Shown here in pieces: positions 1 through 8,615 of a DNA stretch of 64,000 nt; position 1 is the first letter of the stretch, and each line of letters starts with the position of its first letter. Source of the stretch: Rhodospirillales bacterium. Its GTDB lineage: Bacteria > Pseudomonadota > Alphaproteobacteria > Rhodospirillales > WMHbin7. The DNA lies in contig JACRPC010000012.1 of assembly GCA_016214125.1 (NCBI GenBank), positions 156,772-220,771 of the forward strand, read 5' to 3'. The position numbers and the translations under genes were made by a program. The notes under the pieces are model-generated. The model had not been told where the DNA came from. It saw only the letters and a list, made by a program, of their open reading frames with translations, and did not search any database.

Positions 1-1
1 A

Positions 2-814
2 CGCGGCCTGGTCGGCGATCGCGCCAACGCCCGCTATGCCGACGAGGCGGTAAGGCGCGACACCGGCACCGGCGCACCGCCCCCGCCCCGCCCGCTCGCC
101 GAAGCGCCGCCGGTGCCCGCCGCCCCGCCGCAAGTGCCGGTGGCCAGCGCGCCCCTTGCCCCCAGCCAGCCGCCGACCACCGTCCAGCCGGCCCAGCCGG
201 GCCTGCGCCTGGTGCAGCCGGCGCAAAGCGGCGAAACGGCCGATCAGGTTTTCCGCCGCCGCCTGGCGGAATCGGGCGCCCGCACCATCGCCCCCGAACT
301 GGCCAACCAGGCCCTGGCCGCCGGCCAACCTCAATCCGGCCAAGTGGTCTTGCGCCCGCCGCCGGGCGTGACGCCGATCGCCGCCGCCCAACCAATGCCC
401 GCCGCTCAGCCGGCGCTGGCCGTCGGCGGACGGAGCGGTCTGGTCGCGCCGCGCACCGGCGCCGCCCAGCCCTTCGCAACGCTGAATTTCGATGTCGGCT
501 CGACCGCCATCGGAGCCGAAGGGATGGCGCTGATCCGCCAGGCCGCCGACGCCGCCAAGGCCGGCCATCGCGTGGTCGTGGTCGGCCATGCGTCGAGCCG
601 CACCCGCGATCTCGATCCCACCCAGCACCAGATGGTCAATTTCGAGATATCGGCCGCCCGCGCCGACGCGGTGGCCCGCGAACTGCGCCGCATGGGGGTG
701 ACCGCCGACCGTCTGGTGGTCGCCGCCAAGTCGGACAGCGAACCCCTGACGAGCGAGGAGATGCCCTCGCAGGAGGCCATCAACCGCCGCGCCGAAATCT
801 ATCTCGAACGCTGA
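2..814 (+). CDS. OmpA-domain protein, C-terminal part (5' end outside window)
   Basis: The frame is open from the first bases, so the true start lies upstream; a GTG at 113 is only an internal possibility. The visible protein has a long Pro/Ala/Gln-rich low-complexity stretch over about 140 residues, followed by an OmpA-like peptidoglycan-binding fold. In that fold the strand ATLNFDVGS, the segment VVVVGHASSR and a final NRRAEIYLE are recognisable; NRR near the end is typical of OmpA/Pal/MotB C-termini. It probably sits in the outer membrane or periplasm and contacts peptidoglycan, with the Pro-rich part as a spacer. Its stop is 29 bases before the aminotransferase gene. The N-terminal anchor (lipoprotein or signal peptide) cannot be seen. 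Confidence 0.75.
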   Translation, partial: RGLVGDRANARYADEAVRRDTGTGAPPPPRPLAEAPPVPAAPPQVPVASAPLAPSQPPTTVQPAQPGLRLVQPAQSGETADQVFRRRLAESGARTIAPELANQALAAGQPQSGQVVLRPPPGVTPIAAAQPMPAAQPALAVGGRSGLVAPRTGAAQPFATLNFDVGSTAIGAEGMALIRQAADAAKAGHRVVVVGHASSRTRDLDPTQHQMVNFEISAARADAVARELRRMGVTADRLVVAAKSDSEPLTSEEMPSQEAINRRAEIYLER

Positions 815-843
815 TCGTCTGACCTTCTACTCTCCGAGGCTCC

Positions 844-2067
844 ATGGACCAGGAATTCCACCGCATCAAACGCCTGCCCCCTTACGTATTCGCGGAAGTC
901 AACGCCATGAAGGCCCGCGCCCGCGCCCAGGGCGAGGACATCATCGATTTCGGCATGGGCAATCCCGACCAGCCGACCCCGCCGCACATCGTCGAGAAAC
1001 TGGTCGAGGCGGCCCGCAATCCCAAGGCGCACCGCTACAGCATGTCGCGCGGCATTCCCGGTCTGCGCAAGGCCCTGGCCAGCTATTACCAGCGCCGCTT
1101 CAACGTCGAGCTTGATCCGGAGAGCGAGGTCATCGTCACCCTGGGCTCGAAGGAGGGCTTGGCCAATCTCGCCTCGGCCATCACCAGTCCGGGCGACGTG
1201 GTGCTGGTGCCCAACCCCAGCTATCCGATCCATCCCTACGGCTTCATCATCGCCGGTGGCGTCTGCCGCTACATTCCGGCAGCGCCCGACCAGGAACTGC
1301 TGAAGGCGATCGAGCGCGGCGTTCATCACAGCGTGCCCAAGCCGGTGGCGCTGGTGCTCAACTACCCCTCGAACCCGACCGCCTTCATCGCCGATCGCGA
1401 TTTCTATGCTCAGGTGGTCGATTTCTGCCGCTTCCACGGCATCTACATCCTCTCCGATCTCGCCTACGCCGAAATCTATTTCGACGGCAACCCGCCGCCT
1501 TCGATCCTGGAAGTGCCGGGCGCCCGCGAGATCGCGGTCGAGTTCACCTCGATGAGCAAGACCTACAACATGCCGGGCTGGCGCATGGGCTTCGCCGCCG
1601 GCAACAAGCGCCTGATCGGCGCACTGACCCGCATCAAATCCTATCTCGATTACGGCGCCTTCACGCCGATCCAGGTGGCGGCGGCGGCGGCCTTGAACGG
1701 GCCGCAGGACTGCGTCGAGGAAATCCGCCAGATGTACAAGCAGCGCCGCGACGTGCTGATCGAGGGCCTGGACGCCGCCGGCTGGCCGGTGCCCAGCCCC
1801 GCCGCCACCATGTTCGCCTGGGCGCCCATTCCGGCTCCCTTTGCCCATCTGGGCTCGATCGAGTTCTCCAAGCTTCTTCTGCGCGAGGCCAAGGTGGCGG
1901 TGGCGCCGGGTCTGGGCTTCGGCGAGCATGGCGACGCCTTCGTGCGCATCGGCCTGGTCGAGAACGTCCATCGCACCCGCCAGGCGCTGCGCTCGATCAA
2001 GGCCTTCCTCGGCTCCTACGACAAGGCGCTGGAAGCCTCGGAAAAGCAGCGGGCGGCCGCCCGATGA
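844..2067 (+). CDS. PLP-dependent class I/II aminotransferase (AlaC / LL-DAP aminotransferase-like)
   Basis: 407 residues, a normal length for fold-type I aminotransferases. The PLP lysine is K239 within the SMSKTYNMPGWRMGF motif; the substrate-binding NYPSNPT and the SDLAYAE Asp-Tyr pair are present. The family includes glutamate-pyruvate aminotransferase AlaC and enzymes annotated as LL-diaminopimelate aminotransferase; the sequence alone does not separate these. It is directly followed by homoserine dehydrogenase with an ATGA overlap, an arrangement that suits amino-acid biosynthesis from aspartate or pyruvate. The start at 844 has a GAGG Shine-Dalgarno-like sequence just upstream. Confidence 0.88.
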   Translation: MDQEFHRIKRLPPYVFAEVNAMKARARAQGEDIIDFGMGNPDQPTPPHIVEKLVEAARNPKAHRYSMSRGIPGLRKALASYYQRRFNVELDPESEVIVTLGSKEGLANLASAITSPGDVVLVPNPSYPIHPYGFIIAGGVCRYIPAAPDQELLKAIERGVHHSVPKPVALVLNYPSNPTAFIADRDFYAQVVDFCRFHGIYILSDLAYAEIYFDGNPPPSILEVPGAREIAVEFTSMSKTYNMPGWRMGFAAGNKRLIGALTRIKSYLDYGAFTPIQVAAAAALNGPQDCVEEIRQMYKQRRDVLIEGLDAAGWPVPSPAATMFAWAPIPAPFAHLGSIEFSKLLLREAKVAVAPGLGFGEHGDAFVRIGLVENVHRTRQALRSIKAFLGSYDKALEASEKQRAAAR

Positions 2068-3356
2068 GCCAAGCTTTGAAGGTTGCCCTCGCCGGCCTGG
2101 GCACGGTGGGCGGCGGCACGGCCGCGTTGCTGGCCGAGCAGGCCGAACTTTTGGCGCTGCGCGCCGGCCGGCCGATCGAGCTGGTGGCGGCGGCCAATCT
2201 GGAGAAGCCCAAGGACGTACCGCTGGGCAAAGCCGCCTTCTTCACCGACGCCCGCCAGATGGTGGCCGAAACGTCCTTCGACGTGCTGGTGGAACTGATC
2301 GGCGGCGCCCAGGGCATCGCGCTCGACATCGCCAAGGCGGCTTTGGCCAAGGGCCGCTCGGTCGTCACCGCCAACAAGGCGATGATCGCCCATCACGGCG
2401 TCGAATTGGCGGCACTGGCGGAAGCGAACGGCGCCACCTTGGCCTTCGAAGCTTCGGTGGGCGGCGGCATTCCGATCATCAAAACGCTGCGCGAGGGCTT
2501 GGCCGGCAACCGCATCCGTTCGGTGATGGGAATCCTGAACGGCACCTGCAACTACATCCTCACCACCATGCGCGCCAGCGGCCGCGATTTCGCCGACGTT
2601 CTGGCCGAGGCGCAGAAGCTGGGCTATGCCGAGGCCGATCCCGGCTTCGACATCGACGGCATCGACACCGCCCACAAGCTGGCGATCCTGGCCAGCTTGG
2701 CCTTCGCCACCCCGGTCGCGATCGACAAGGTGGCCTGCGAGGGCATTCGCCACGTTTCCGCCCTCGACATCCAATATGCCGACGAGCTGGGCTACCGCAT
2801 CAAGCTTCTGGGCGTGGCGCGCCAGACCGGGCAAGGCATCGAGCAACGGGTCTATCCGGCGATGGTGCCGCTCTCCTTCCCCTTGGCCCATGTCGACGGC
2901 GTCTTCAACGCCATCGTCACCGAGGGCGATTTCGTCGGCCGCTCGGTCTTGGAAGGCCGCGGCGCCGGCGCCCGCCCCACCGCCTCGGCCGTGGTCGCCG
3001 ATCTGGTCGATCTGGCGCGCGGCCGTTCGGTGCCCGCCTTTGGCGTGCCGGTGACGGCGCTCAAGACCCAGCCGGCGGCACCCAACGAGGCCCATGCCAG
3101 CGCCTATTACATCCGCCTGATGGTCAAGGACCAGCCCGGCGTCTTCGCCGATATCGCCGCCGCGCTGCGCGACGAGAAGGTTTCAATGGAGCAGATCATC
3201 CAGCGCGGCCGCTCGCCCGGCGCCACCGTGCCGGTGGTGATGACCGTGCACGAAACCGTCGAGGCGGCGATGCTGCGGGCGCTGGCCCGCATCGGCAAAC
3301 TTGCCGCCCTGGCCGAGCCGCCCCGGCTGATCCGCATCGAGGCGCCCACCGCCTAA
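2064..3356 (+). CDS. hom: Homoserine dehydrogenase
   Basis: 430 residues. Reduces aspartate-4-semialdehyde to L-homoserine with NAD(P)H in the threonine/methionine pathway. The N-terminal nucleotide-binding loop AGLGTVGGG lies at residues 10–18. The central catalytic region has NGTCNYILT and the catalytic lysine K205 in DTAHKLAIL. A C-terminal ACT domain (about residues 350–425, beginning around YYIRLMVKDQPGVFAD) indicates allosteric control, usually by threonine. The start ATG overlaps the stop of the aminotransferase gene by four bases, so the two are translationally coupled. Confidence 0.95.
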   Translation: MSQALKVALAGLGTVGGGTAALLAEQAELLALRAGRPIELVAAANLEKPKDVPLGKAAFFTDARQMVAETSFDVLVELIGGAQGIALDIAKAALAKGRSVVTANKAMIAHHGVELAALAEANGATLAFEASVGGGIPIIKTLREGLAGNRIRSVMGILNGTCNYILTTMRASGRDFADVLAEAQKLGYAEADPGFDIDGIDTAHKLAILASLAFATPVAIDKVACEGIRHVSALDIQYADELGYRIKLLGVARQTGQGIEQRVYPAMVPLSFPLAHVDGVFNAIVTEGDFVGRSVLEGRGAGARPTASAVVADLVDLARGRSVPAFGVPVTALKTQPAAPNEAHASAYYIRLMVKDQPGVFADIAAALRDEKVSMEQIIQRGRSPGATVPVVMTVHETVEAAMLRALARIGKLAALAEPPRLIRIEAPTA

Positions 3357-3383
3357 CGCCTGACGCGACGAACGGAGCCCACC

Positions 3384-4376
3384 ATGCCCGATTCCCGCCC
3401 ACCGATGGATCGCAACCTGGCCCTGGAGGCGGTGCGCGTCACCGAGGCCGCCGCGCTGGCCTCTTCGCGCTTCATGGGTCGTGGCGACGAGGAGGCCGCC
3501 GATCAGGCCGCCATGCAGGCCATGCACGACGCCCTTCAGGGGCTGTTGATCGACGGAACGGTGGTGATCGGCGAAGGCCAGGAGGGCGAGGTGCCGATGC
3601 TGTTCGCCGGCGAGCGGGTCGGCGCCGGAAAAGGCCCCGAGATCGACATCGCGCTCGACGCCCTGGAAGGCACCACCATCACCGCCAAGGGCGGCAACCA
3701 TGCGGTGGCGGTGATGGCCTTCACCGGCAAGGGCGGTTTCCTGGCCGTGCCCGACATCTACATGGAAAAGATCGCCGTCGGCCCCGGCCTGCCCGCCGAT
3801 GTGGTCGATCTCAATGCGCCGGCGGCCGAGAATCTCGCCAATCTCGCCAAGGCCAAGGGCGAGGAGATCGAAGACCTGTTGGTCTGCATTCTCGATCGGC
3901 CCCGCCACGAAGAGCTGATCGCCCAGGTGCGCGAGACCGGCGCCCGCATCACCCTGATTTCCGATGGCGACGTCTCGGGCGTCATCGCCACCGCGCTGCC
4001 CGACAGCGGCATCGACATCTATATGGGCTCGGGCGGCGCGCCGGAAGGCGTGCTGGCCGCCGCGGCGCTGGTTTGCGCCGGCGGCCAGATGCAGGGCAAG
4101 CTGATTTTCCGGGGCGAGGCCGAGAAGGAACGGGCAAGGCGCGCCGGACTGGCCGCCGTCACCGACCGGCTCCATCTGGCCGATCTGGTCAAGGGCGACG
4201 TGATGTTCGCCGCCACCGGGGTCACCGACGGCGCTATCCTGAGCGGCGTACGCCGCTCGCACGGCACCGCCGTCACCCATTCGCTGGTGATGCGGGCCCG
4301 CTCGGGCACCATCCGCTTCCTCGAATCCCATCACAGCCATCTCTTCAAGGCCGACATCGCGCCTGGCAAGCGATGA
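3384..4376 (+). CDS. glpX: Class II fructose-1,6-bisphosphatase (GlpX)
   Basis: 330 residues, the usual GlpX length. Hydrolyses fructose 1,6-bisphosphate to fructose 6-phosphate in gluconeogenesis, with divalent metal. Family signatures are the early NLALEAVRVTEAAALAS segment, VVIGEGQEGEVPML, and ALDALEGTT at the metal/phosphate site, where many homologues have DPLEGT; the Pro-to-Ala change is minor. It follows hom after 27 bases and overlaps recJ by ATGA, so it belongs to the same operon. The hom-glpX-recJ order is common in alphaproteobacteria. Confidence 0.94.
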   Translation: MPDSRPPMDRNLALEAVRVTEAAALASSRFMGRGDEEAADQAAMQAMHDALQGLLIDGTVVIGEGQEGEVPMLFAGERVGAGKGPEIDIALDALEGTTITAKGGNHAVAVMAFTGKGGFLAVPDIYMEKIAVGPGLPADVVDLNAPAAENLANLAKAKGEEIEDLLVCILDRPRHEELIAQVRETGARITLISDGDVSGVIATALPDSGIDIYMGSGGAPEGVLAAAALVCAGGQMQGKLIFRGEAEKERARRAGLAAVTDRLHLADLVKGDVMFAATGVTDGAILSGVRRSHGTAVTHSLVMRARSGTIRFLESHHSHLFKADIAPGKR

Positions 4377-6139
4377 ATCCGGTTCTGCTTGGCGTCGAAC
4401 GCTCGATCACTGGCCGACGCTGGCAAAGACGGCCGGGCGACGAGCGGGCGGCCTTGGCGATTTCCCAGCGCCTGGGCCTGCCCGAGCTGGTCGGCCGCGT
4501 GCTGGCCGGGCGCCGCGTGGGGATCGACGAGGCCGAGGCCTTTCTCAATCCCACGCTGCGCGGCTTTCTACCCGATCCTTCGACCCTGCGCGATCTCGAT
4601 CTGGCCGCCGAGCGTCTGGCCGGGGCGGTGATGGGCGGCGAGAAGATCGCGCTGTTCGGCGACTACGATGTCGACGGCGCCACCTCGAGCGCGCTCTTGG
4701 CCCGTTTTCTGGGCGCGGCGGGCGCGCGCACCCGCCTCTATATTCCCGATCGGCGCACCGAGGGCTATGGCCCCAACGCGCCCGCCCTCTTGAAGCTGAA
4801 GGCCGAGGGCGCCGGACTGGTGATCGCCGTCGATTGCGGCACCACCGCCTTCGAGCCGATCGCAACCGCCGCCCAGGCCGGGCTCGACATCATCGTCGTC
4901 GATCACCACGAGGCCGAGCCCGCCCTGCCCAAAGCCTTCGCCATCGTCAACCCCAACCGGCTCGACCAGGAGCCGGGGCTGGGCCATCTGGCCGCCGTCG
5001 GTGTCGCCTTTCTGCTGGCGATCGGCACCAACCGGGCGCTGCGTCAGGCCGGCTGGTATCAGCAAGGCCGAACCGAACCCGATCTGATGGCCTGGCTCGA
5101 TCTGGTGGCGCTGGGCACGGTGTGCGACGTGGTGCCGCTCACCGGCCTCAACCGCGCCCTGGTCAGCCAGGGCTTGAAGGTGATGGCCAGGCGCGCCAAC
5201 GCCGGGCTGGCGGCGCTCGCCGACGTGGCCGGGATGACCGAGCGCCCCGGCGCCTTCCATGCCGGCTACATTTTGGGCCCGCGCGTCAACGCCGGCGGAA
5301 GGCTGGGCGGCGCCGATCTGGGCGCCCGGCTGCTCGCCACCGACGATCCCGAGGAAGCCAAGGCGATCGCCCGCCAGCTCGACGGCTTCAACCGCCAGCG
5401 CCAGGAGGTGGAGGCTGCCGTGCTCTACGAGGCGATCGAGCAGGTCGAGCGCGACGCCCAACCCGACGATGCGGTGCTGATCGCCGCCGGCCAAGGCTGG
5501 CATCCGGGCGTGGTCGGCATCGTCGCCGGACGCTTGAAGGAGCGCTACGCCCGCCCGGCCCTGGTGATCGGCATCGAGGAGGGCGTGGGCAAGGGCTCGG
5601 GCCGCTCGGTGGCCGGAATCGATCTGGGCTCGGCGATCATCGCGGCGCGCCAGGCCGGCATTCTCGACAAGGGCGGCGGCCACGCCATGGCGGCCGGCTT
5701 CACCCTTCGAGCCGAGCGCCTGCCCGATTTGCGCCAGTTCCTCAAGGACCGGCTGGCCGATCAGGCCGACACCGGCCTGGTGCCGGTGCTCGATTTGGAC
5801 GGCGTGCTTGAGGTCGGAGGCGCGTCGCTCGACCTGATCGAGACCATCGAGCGCTGTGGCCCCTTCGGCGCCGGCAATGACGAACCGCGCTTCGCCCTTT
5901 CGGGCGCCCAGATCGGCAAGGCCGATCTGGTGGGATCGGGCCATGTGCGCTGCCAGTTGGTGGGATCGAGCGGCGCGCGCCTGAAGGCCATCGCCTTCCG
6001 GGTGGCCGATTCCGATCTGGGCTTGGCGCTCTTGAATTCGGCCGGCGCGCCCCTGCATCTGGCCGGCACGCTCAGGGCCGATCACTGGCAGGGCCGCAAG
6101 ACCGTGCAATTCGTCATCGACGATGCCGGGCGGGTGTAG
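4373..6139 (+). CDS. recJ: Single-stranded-DNA-specific 5'-3' exonuclease RecJ
   Basis: 588 residues. RecJ degrades single-stranded DNA 5' to 3' in recombination, mismatch and base-excision repair. The DHH-superfamily metal motifs are visible: DYDVDGATS at residue 97 and DHH at residues 177–179. A GGGHAMAAGFT motif (DHHA1 domain) lies in the second half, followed by the C-terminal OB-like domain. The open frame runs far upstream through glpX and hom, but the first start compatible with the family is the ATG at 4373, which overlaps the glpX stop (ATGA). Confidence 0.95.
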   Translation: MNPVLLGVERSITGRRWQRRPGDERAALAISQRLGLPELVGRVLAGRRVGIDEAEAFLNPTLRGFLPDPSTLRDLDLAAERLAGAVMGGEKIALFGDYDVDGATSSALLARFLGAAGARTRLYIPDRRTEGYGPNAPALLKLKAEGAGLVIAVDCGTTAFEPIATAAQAGLDIIVVDHHEAEPALPKAFAIVNPNRLDQEPGLGHLAAVGVAFLLAIGTNRALRQAGWYQQGRTEPDLMAWLDLVALGTVCDVVPLTGLNRALVSQGLKVMARRANAGLAALADVAGMTERPGAFHAGYILGPRVNAGGRLGGADLGARLLATDDPEEAKAIARQLDGFNRQRQEVEAAVLYEAIEQVERDAQPDDAVLIAAGQGWHPGVVGIVAGRLKERYARPALVIGIEEGVGKGSGRSVAGIDLGSAIIAARQAGILDKGGGHAMAAGFTLRAERLPDLRQFLKDRLADQADTGLVPVLDLDGVLEVGGASLDLIETIERCGPFGAGNDEPRFALSGAQIGKADLVGSGHVRCQLVGSSGARLKAIAFRVADSDLGLALLNSAGAPLHLAGTLRADHWQGRKTVQFVIDDAGRV

Positions 6140-6153
6140 GTTTTCCTCTTTCC

Positions 6154-6633
6154 CTATTTCGCATCCGCAAAGGCTTGGCGCATCTGAGCCAGCGTCGGCG
6201 CGTCGAGCTTTTTGGGAATCAGCACGTTCGTCTCCCGCCCCCTGGCGGTGATCGCGGAGGCCGGGATGCCCTTGGCGATCAGATACGCGCCGATGGCTTG
6301 ATCGCGCTTGGCGCCGAGGGCCAATTTTTCGGCCGGCTTTGGCGCCTCGACATCGTCGGCAAAGGCGACGATCTCGATCCGGATGGTCGGGTGGCGGGCG
6401 AGGATCGCCGCCTGGCGATCGAGCGTCGCCCTGGTCTCGGGGCTCAATTCCGCCGAATGGGATGCGAAGAACACCGTCTGCTCGGCGACGGGGATCGGAT
6501 TGCGATAAGAGCAGGGAAGGGAAAAATCGATGCCGTGCTTGGCCGATGGGGCCGAGCAATCCGTTGCCTGAACGGGCCGCATGGCGCCGACGGCAAGAAG
6601 AACGGCCAAGGCTAGGACGAGGCGGATTTTCAT
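6154..6633 (-). CDS. Small secreted OmpA-like protein
   Basis: 159 residues from the ATG at 6633, chosen because it starts a clear signal peptide (MKIRLVLALAVLLAVG..., cleavage near ATDCS); an in-frame ATG 63 bases upstream would bury it. The mature part resembles the OmpA C-terminal domain: TVFFASHSAELSPE, then RIEIVAFADD and a helix KRDQAIGAYLIAKGIPASAI. The final conserved NRR segment is degenerate, so peptidoglycan binding is uncertain. It is convergent with recJ with only 14 bases between. Its role is not known. Confidence 0.7.
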   Translation of the reverse strand: MKIRLVLALAVLLAVGAMRPVQATDCSAPSAKHGIDFSLPCSYRNPIPVAEQTVFFASHSAELSPETRATLDRQAAILARHPTIRIEIVAFADDVEAPKPAEKLALGAKRDQAIGAYLIAKGIPASAITARGRETNVLIPKKLDAPTLAQMRQAFADAK

Positions 6634-6791
6634 GGCGCCGATTCCGATCCGGGACCCCACGCCGCCAATGCTACCCTTGCGGGAAAGAGCGATCAAGGGC
6701 GGCGACGGGCGCCGGCGCCTCCCCGCCCAGCTTGCCCGAATTCGCCGATTGGCAAAATATGCTAACGATCGCTTCGCGGGGAGAATTCGCC

Positions 6792-7097
6792 ATGCCGACG
6801 CGCAACGTCGTGCTCACCCTTCAACAGGCTGCCCTGGTCAAACGGCTGGTGTCGAGCGGCCGCTATCAGAACGCCAGCGAGGTTCTGCGCGAAGGCTTGC
6901 GGCTGATCGAAAGCCGCGACGCCGACGAGCGCGCCCATCGGGAGGCGTTGCGCAAGGCCGTCCAACTGGGAATTGACGACATCGAAGCCGGGCGCTCGCG
7001 GACCTTCGACAGTCCGGCCGAACTGCGCCGCCATCTGAAGAATCGGGCCGAGGGCGCGATCGCCAAGGGCCTCGCCACCCCAAGGGCCAAGCGTTGA
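6792..7097 (+). CDS. parD: ParD-family antitoxin
   Basis: 101 residues. The N-terminus (TRNVVLTLQQAALVKRLVSSG) and the following YQNASEVLREGLRLIE are the classic ParD ribbon-helix-helix pattern for DNA binding and dimerisation. The remainder is a charged, Ala-rich tail expected to wrap the toxin. It likely represses its own promoter in the 6700–6790 region and neutralises ParE. The reading frame is open for a long way upstream, but homology begins exactly at this ATG. The tail (to residue 101) is somewhat longer than usual for ParD (about 80–95). Confidence 0.87.
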   Translation: MPTRNVVLTLQQAALVKRLVSSGRYQNASEVLREGLRLIESRDADERAHREALRKAVQLGIDDIEAGRSRTFDSPAELRRHLKNRAEGAIAKGLATPRAKR

Positions 7098-7450
7098 CCG
7101 AACGGCGGGAGCGCTGGTCGGTCGTATTGGCCGCCGCCGCCGAAGCCGATTTCACCCAAATTCTCGAATGGACGGCGGCGCGCTTCGGCGCCAAGCAGGC
7201 CGAGGCTTACGGCGAAACCTTGATGGCCGCCATCGCCGCCCTGACCGAGAGTCCAGGCCAGGCCGGCACCAAGACGCGCGACGACCTTGGCCGTGGCGTT
7301 CGCGCGCTTCCTGCCGCCCGCCGGGGCCGCAAGGCGCGACACCTCATCCTGTTCCGCGTCAAATCGGGGGCGGGCGCGAAGGCGATCGAGGTCTTGCGCA
7401 TCCTGCATGATTCCCGCCATGTCGCGCCGGATGCCGCCAAACGAAGCTGA
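7094..7450 (+). CDS. parE: ParE-family toxin (RelE/ParE superfamily)
   Basis: 118 residues. The segment AAAEADFTQILEWTAARFG is the ParE N-terminal helix pair, and HLILFRVKS...IEVLRILHDSRH is the C-terminal strand–strand with the usual terminal Arg/His residues. ParE toxins poison DNA gyrase. The start is a TTG at 7094 overlapping the antitoxin stop (TTGA), which is unusual but is the only start giving a full N-terminus. It ends seven bases from a convergent gene. Confidence 0.85.
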   Translation: MTERRERWSVVLAAAAEADFTQILEWTAARFGAKQAEAYGETLMAAIAALTESPGQAGTKTRDDLGRGVRALPAARRGRKARHLILFRVKSGAGAKAIEVLRILHDSRHVAPDAAKRS

Positions 7451-7457
7451 ACGCCCC

Positions 7458-8615
7458 CTACCCCAGGAAATCGCTGTTCGCTTCGCCCAAGGCCGGGGCT
7501 TCGGCCTCGTCGGGGCCAAGAAACTCGGGCGCCAGGGGCAGCGGTATGGCCGGAATGAAGCGGCCGTCTTGGCCCGCCTTGCGCGTGGCGAACAAGGGCG
7601 CGAAGGCCGGCGATGTCACCGCCTCTTCCAAGGTCGCCACCAGGGCAACGCAGGCATCCTGGCCTTCGAAGGCCTTGAGCCAATCGGCGGCGCTGCGCGT
7701 CGCGATCAAGGCGGCGATGCCCTTCTTGGTCGCTTCGGGATCGCGGGAATCGTTGCGCAGTTCCTCGGGCAGGCCGATCACCTGGCAGAACACCTTCCAG
7801 AAACGCTCTTCCAGAGGCGCGGCGGTGAGATGGCGGCCATCCTTGGTGCGCCAGATCTGATAGCGGGGCGAACCGCCGACCAGCATCGCGCTTCCGCCTC
7901 GTGGCCAGGAATCGCCGGCAAAGCCCTGCGCCAGTACCCAGTAGGCGAAGGGATAAAGACAATCGGCCATGGCGAGATCGACACGCGTGCCCTTGCCGGT
8001 GCGGGCGCGGGCCAAAAGCGCCATCAGCACGTTGATCACCGCCGGATAGGCGCCGCCGCCGACATCGGCGGCCAGAATGGGCGGTAGGGTGGGCGTGCCA
8101 TTGGCGTCGGCCGAAAGATCGAGAATGCCGGCCCTGGCCAGATAGTTCATGTCATGGCCGGCGACGTCGGCCAGCGGCCCTTTCGAGGAAAAGCCCGAGA
8201 TCGAGCAATAGATAAGGCCCGGATTGATCGCCTTCACCGCCTCCCAGCCCAGCCCCAGCCGATCCATGACGCCGGGACGGAATTGTTCGATCAGCACGTC
8301 GGCCGCCTTCAAGAGCGGCTTCAGGCGCGCGACGGCGCCCTGCGCCTTCAAATCGATCTCGAGGCTGCGCTTGCCCCGATTGAGGAGCGCGAAATTGGCG
8401 GCGTTCTTTCCCAGCATCGGCGCGTAGGCGCGCATTTCGTCGCCGCCCGGCCGCTCGACCCTGAGCACCTCGGCGCCCGCCTCGGCCAGCATCAGGCTGG
8501 CCAAGGGGCCGGGCAGCAGGGTGGAGAAATCGAGCACCCGCACGCCGGCCAGCGGCCGCGCATCATCAGGCGCCACCTGGGCCGGCTTGGCCCAGGGATG
8601 ATCGGCCTTGGCCAT
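7458..8615 (-). CDS. CaiB/BaiF family CoA-transferase, alpha-methylacyl-CoA racemase-like
   Basis: 385 residues from the ATG at 8615, which overlaps the stop of the upstream acyl-CoA dehydrogenase gene (ATGA). The class III CoA-transferase fold is shown by GVRVLDFSTLLPGPLAS, EVLRVERPGGDEMR and LLNRGKRSLEIDLK. The motif GHDMNYLARAG around residue 150 resembles the racemase branch (AMACR), where His in this position and a following Asp (here in AADVGGG) do the alpha-proton chemistry. It may therefore epimerise 2-methyl-branched acyl-CoAs rather than transfer CoA. The operon with an acyl-CoA ligase and dehydrogenase suits branched or alicyclic acid breakdown. Confidence 0.85.
   Translation of the reverse strand: MAKADHPWAKPAQVAPDDARPLAGVRVLDFSTLLPGPLASLMLAEAGAEVLRVERPGGDEMRAYAPMLGKNAANFALLNRGKRSLEIDLKAQGAVARLKPLLKAADVLIEQFRPGVMDRLGLGWEAVKAINPGLIYCSISGFSSKGPLADVAGHDMNYLARAGILDLSADANGTPTLPPILAADVGGGAYPAVINVLMALLARARTGKGTRVDLAMADCLYPFAYWVLAQGFAGDSWPRGGSAMLVGGSPRYQIWRTKDGRHLTAAPLEERFWKVFCQVIGLPEELRNDSRDPEATKKGIAALIATRSAADWLKAFEGQDACVALVATLEEAVTSPAFAPLFATRKAGQDGRFIPAIPLPLAPEFLGPDEAEAPALGEANSDFLG

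Noticed and set aside
799..1971. 390-codon - strand frame opposite the aminotransferase
   Set aside because: Compositionally biased antisense frame (Gly/Ala/His/Arg rich) with no domain; the + strand gene is certain.
1841..4372. Long open + strand frame upstream of recJ that would extend it to over 1400 residues
   Set aside because: It overlaps glpX and hom in another frame, encodes Arg/Gly/Pro-rich shadow sequence, and RecJ homology begins at the ATG at 4373.
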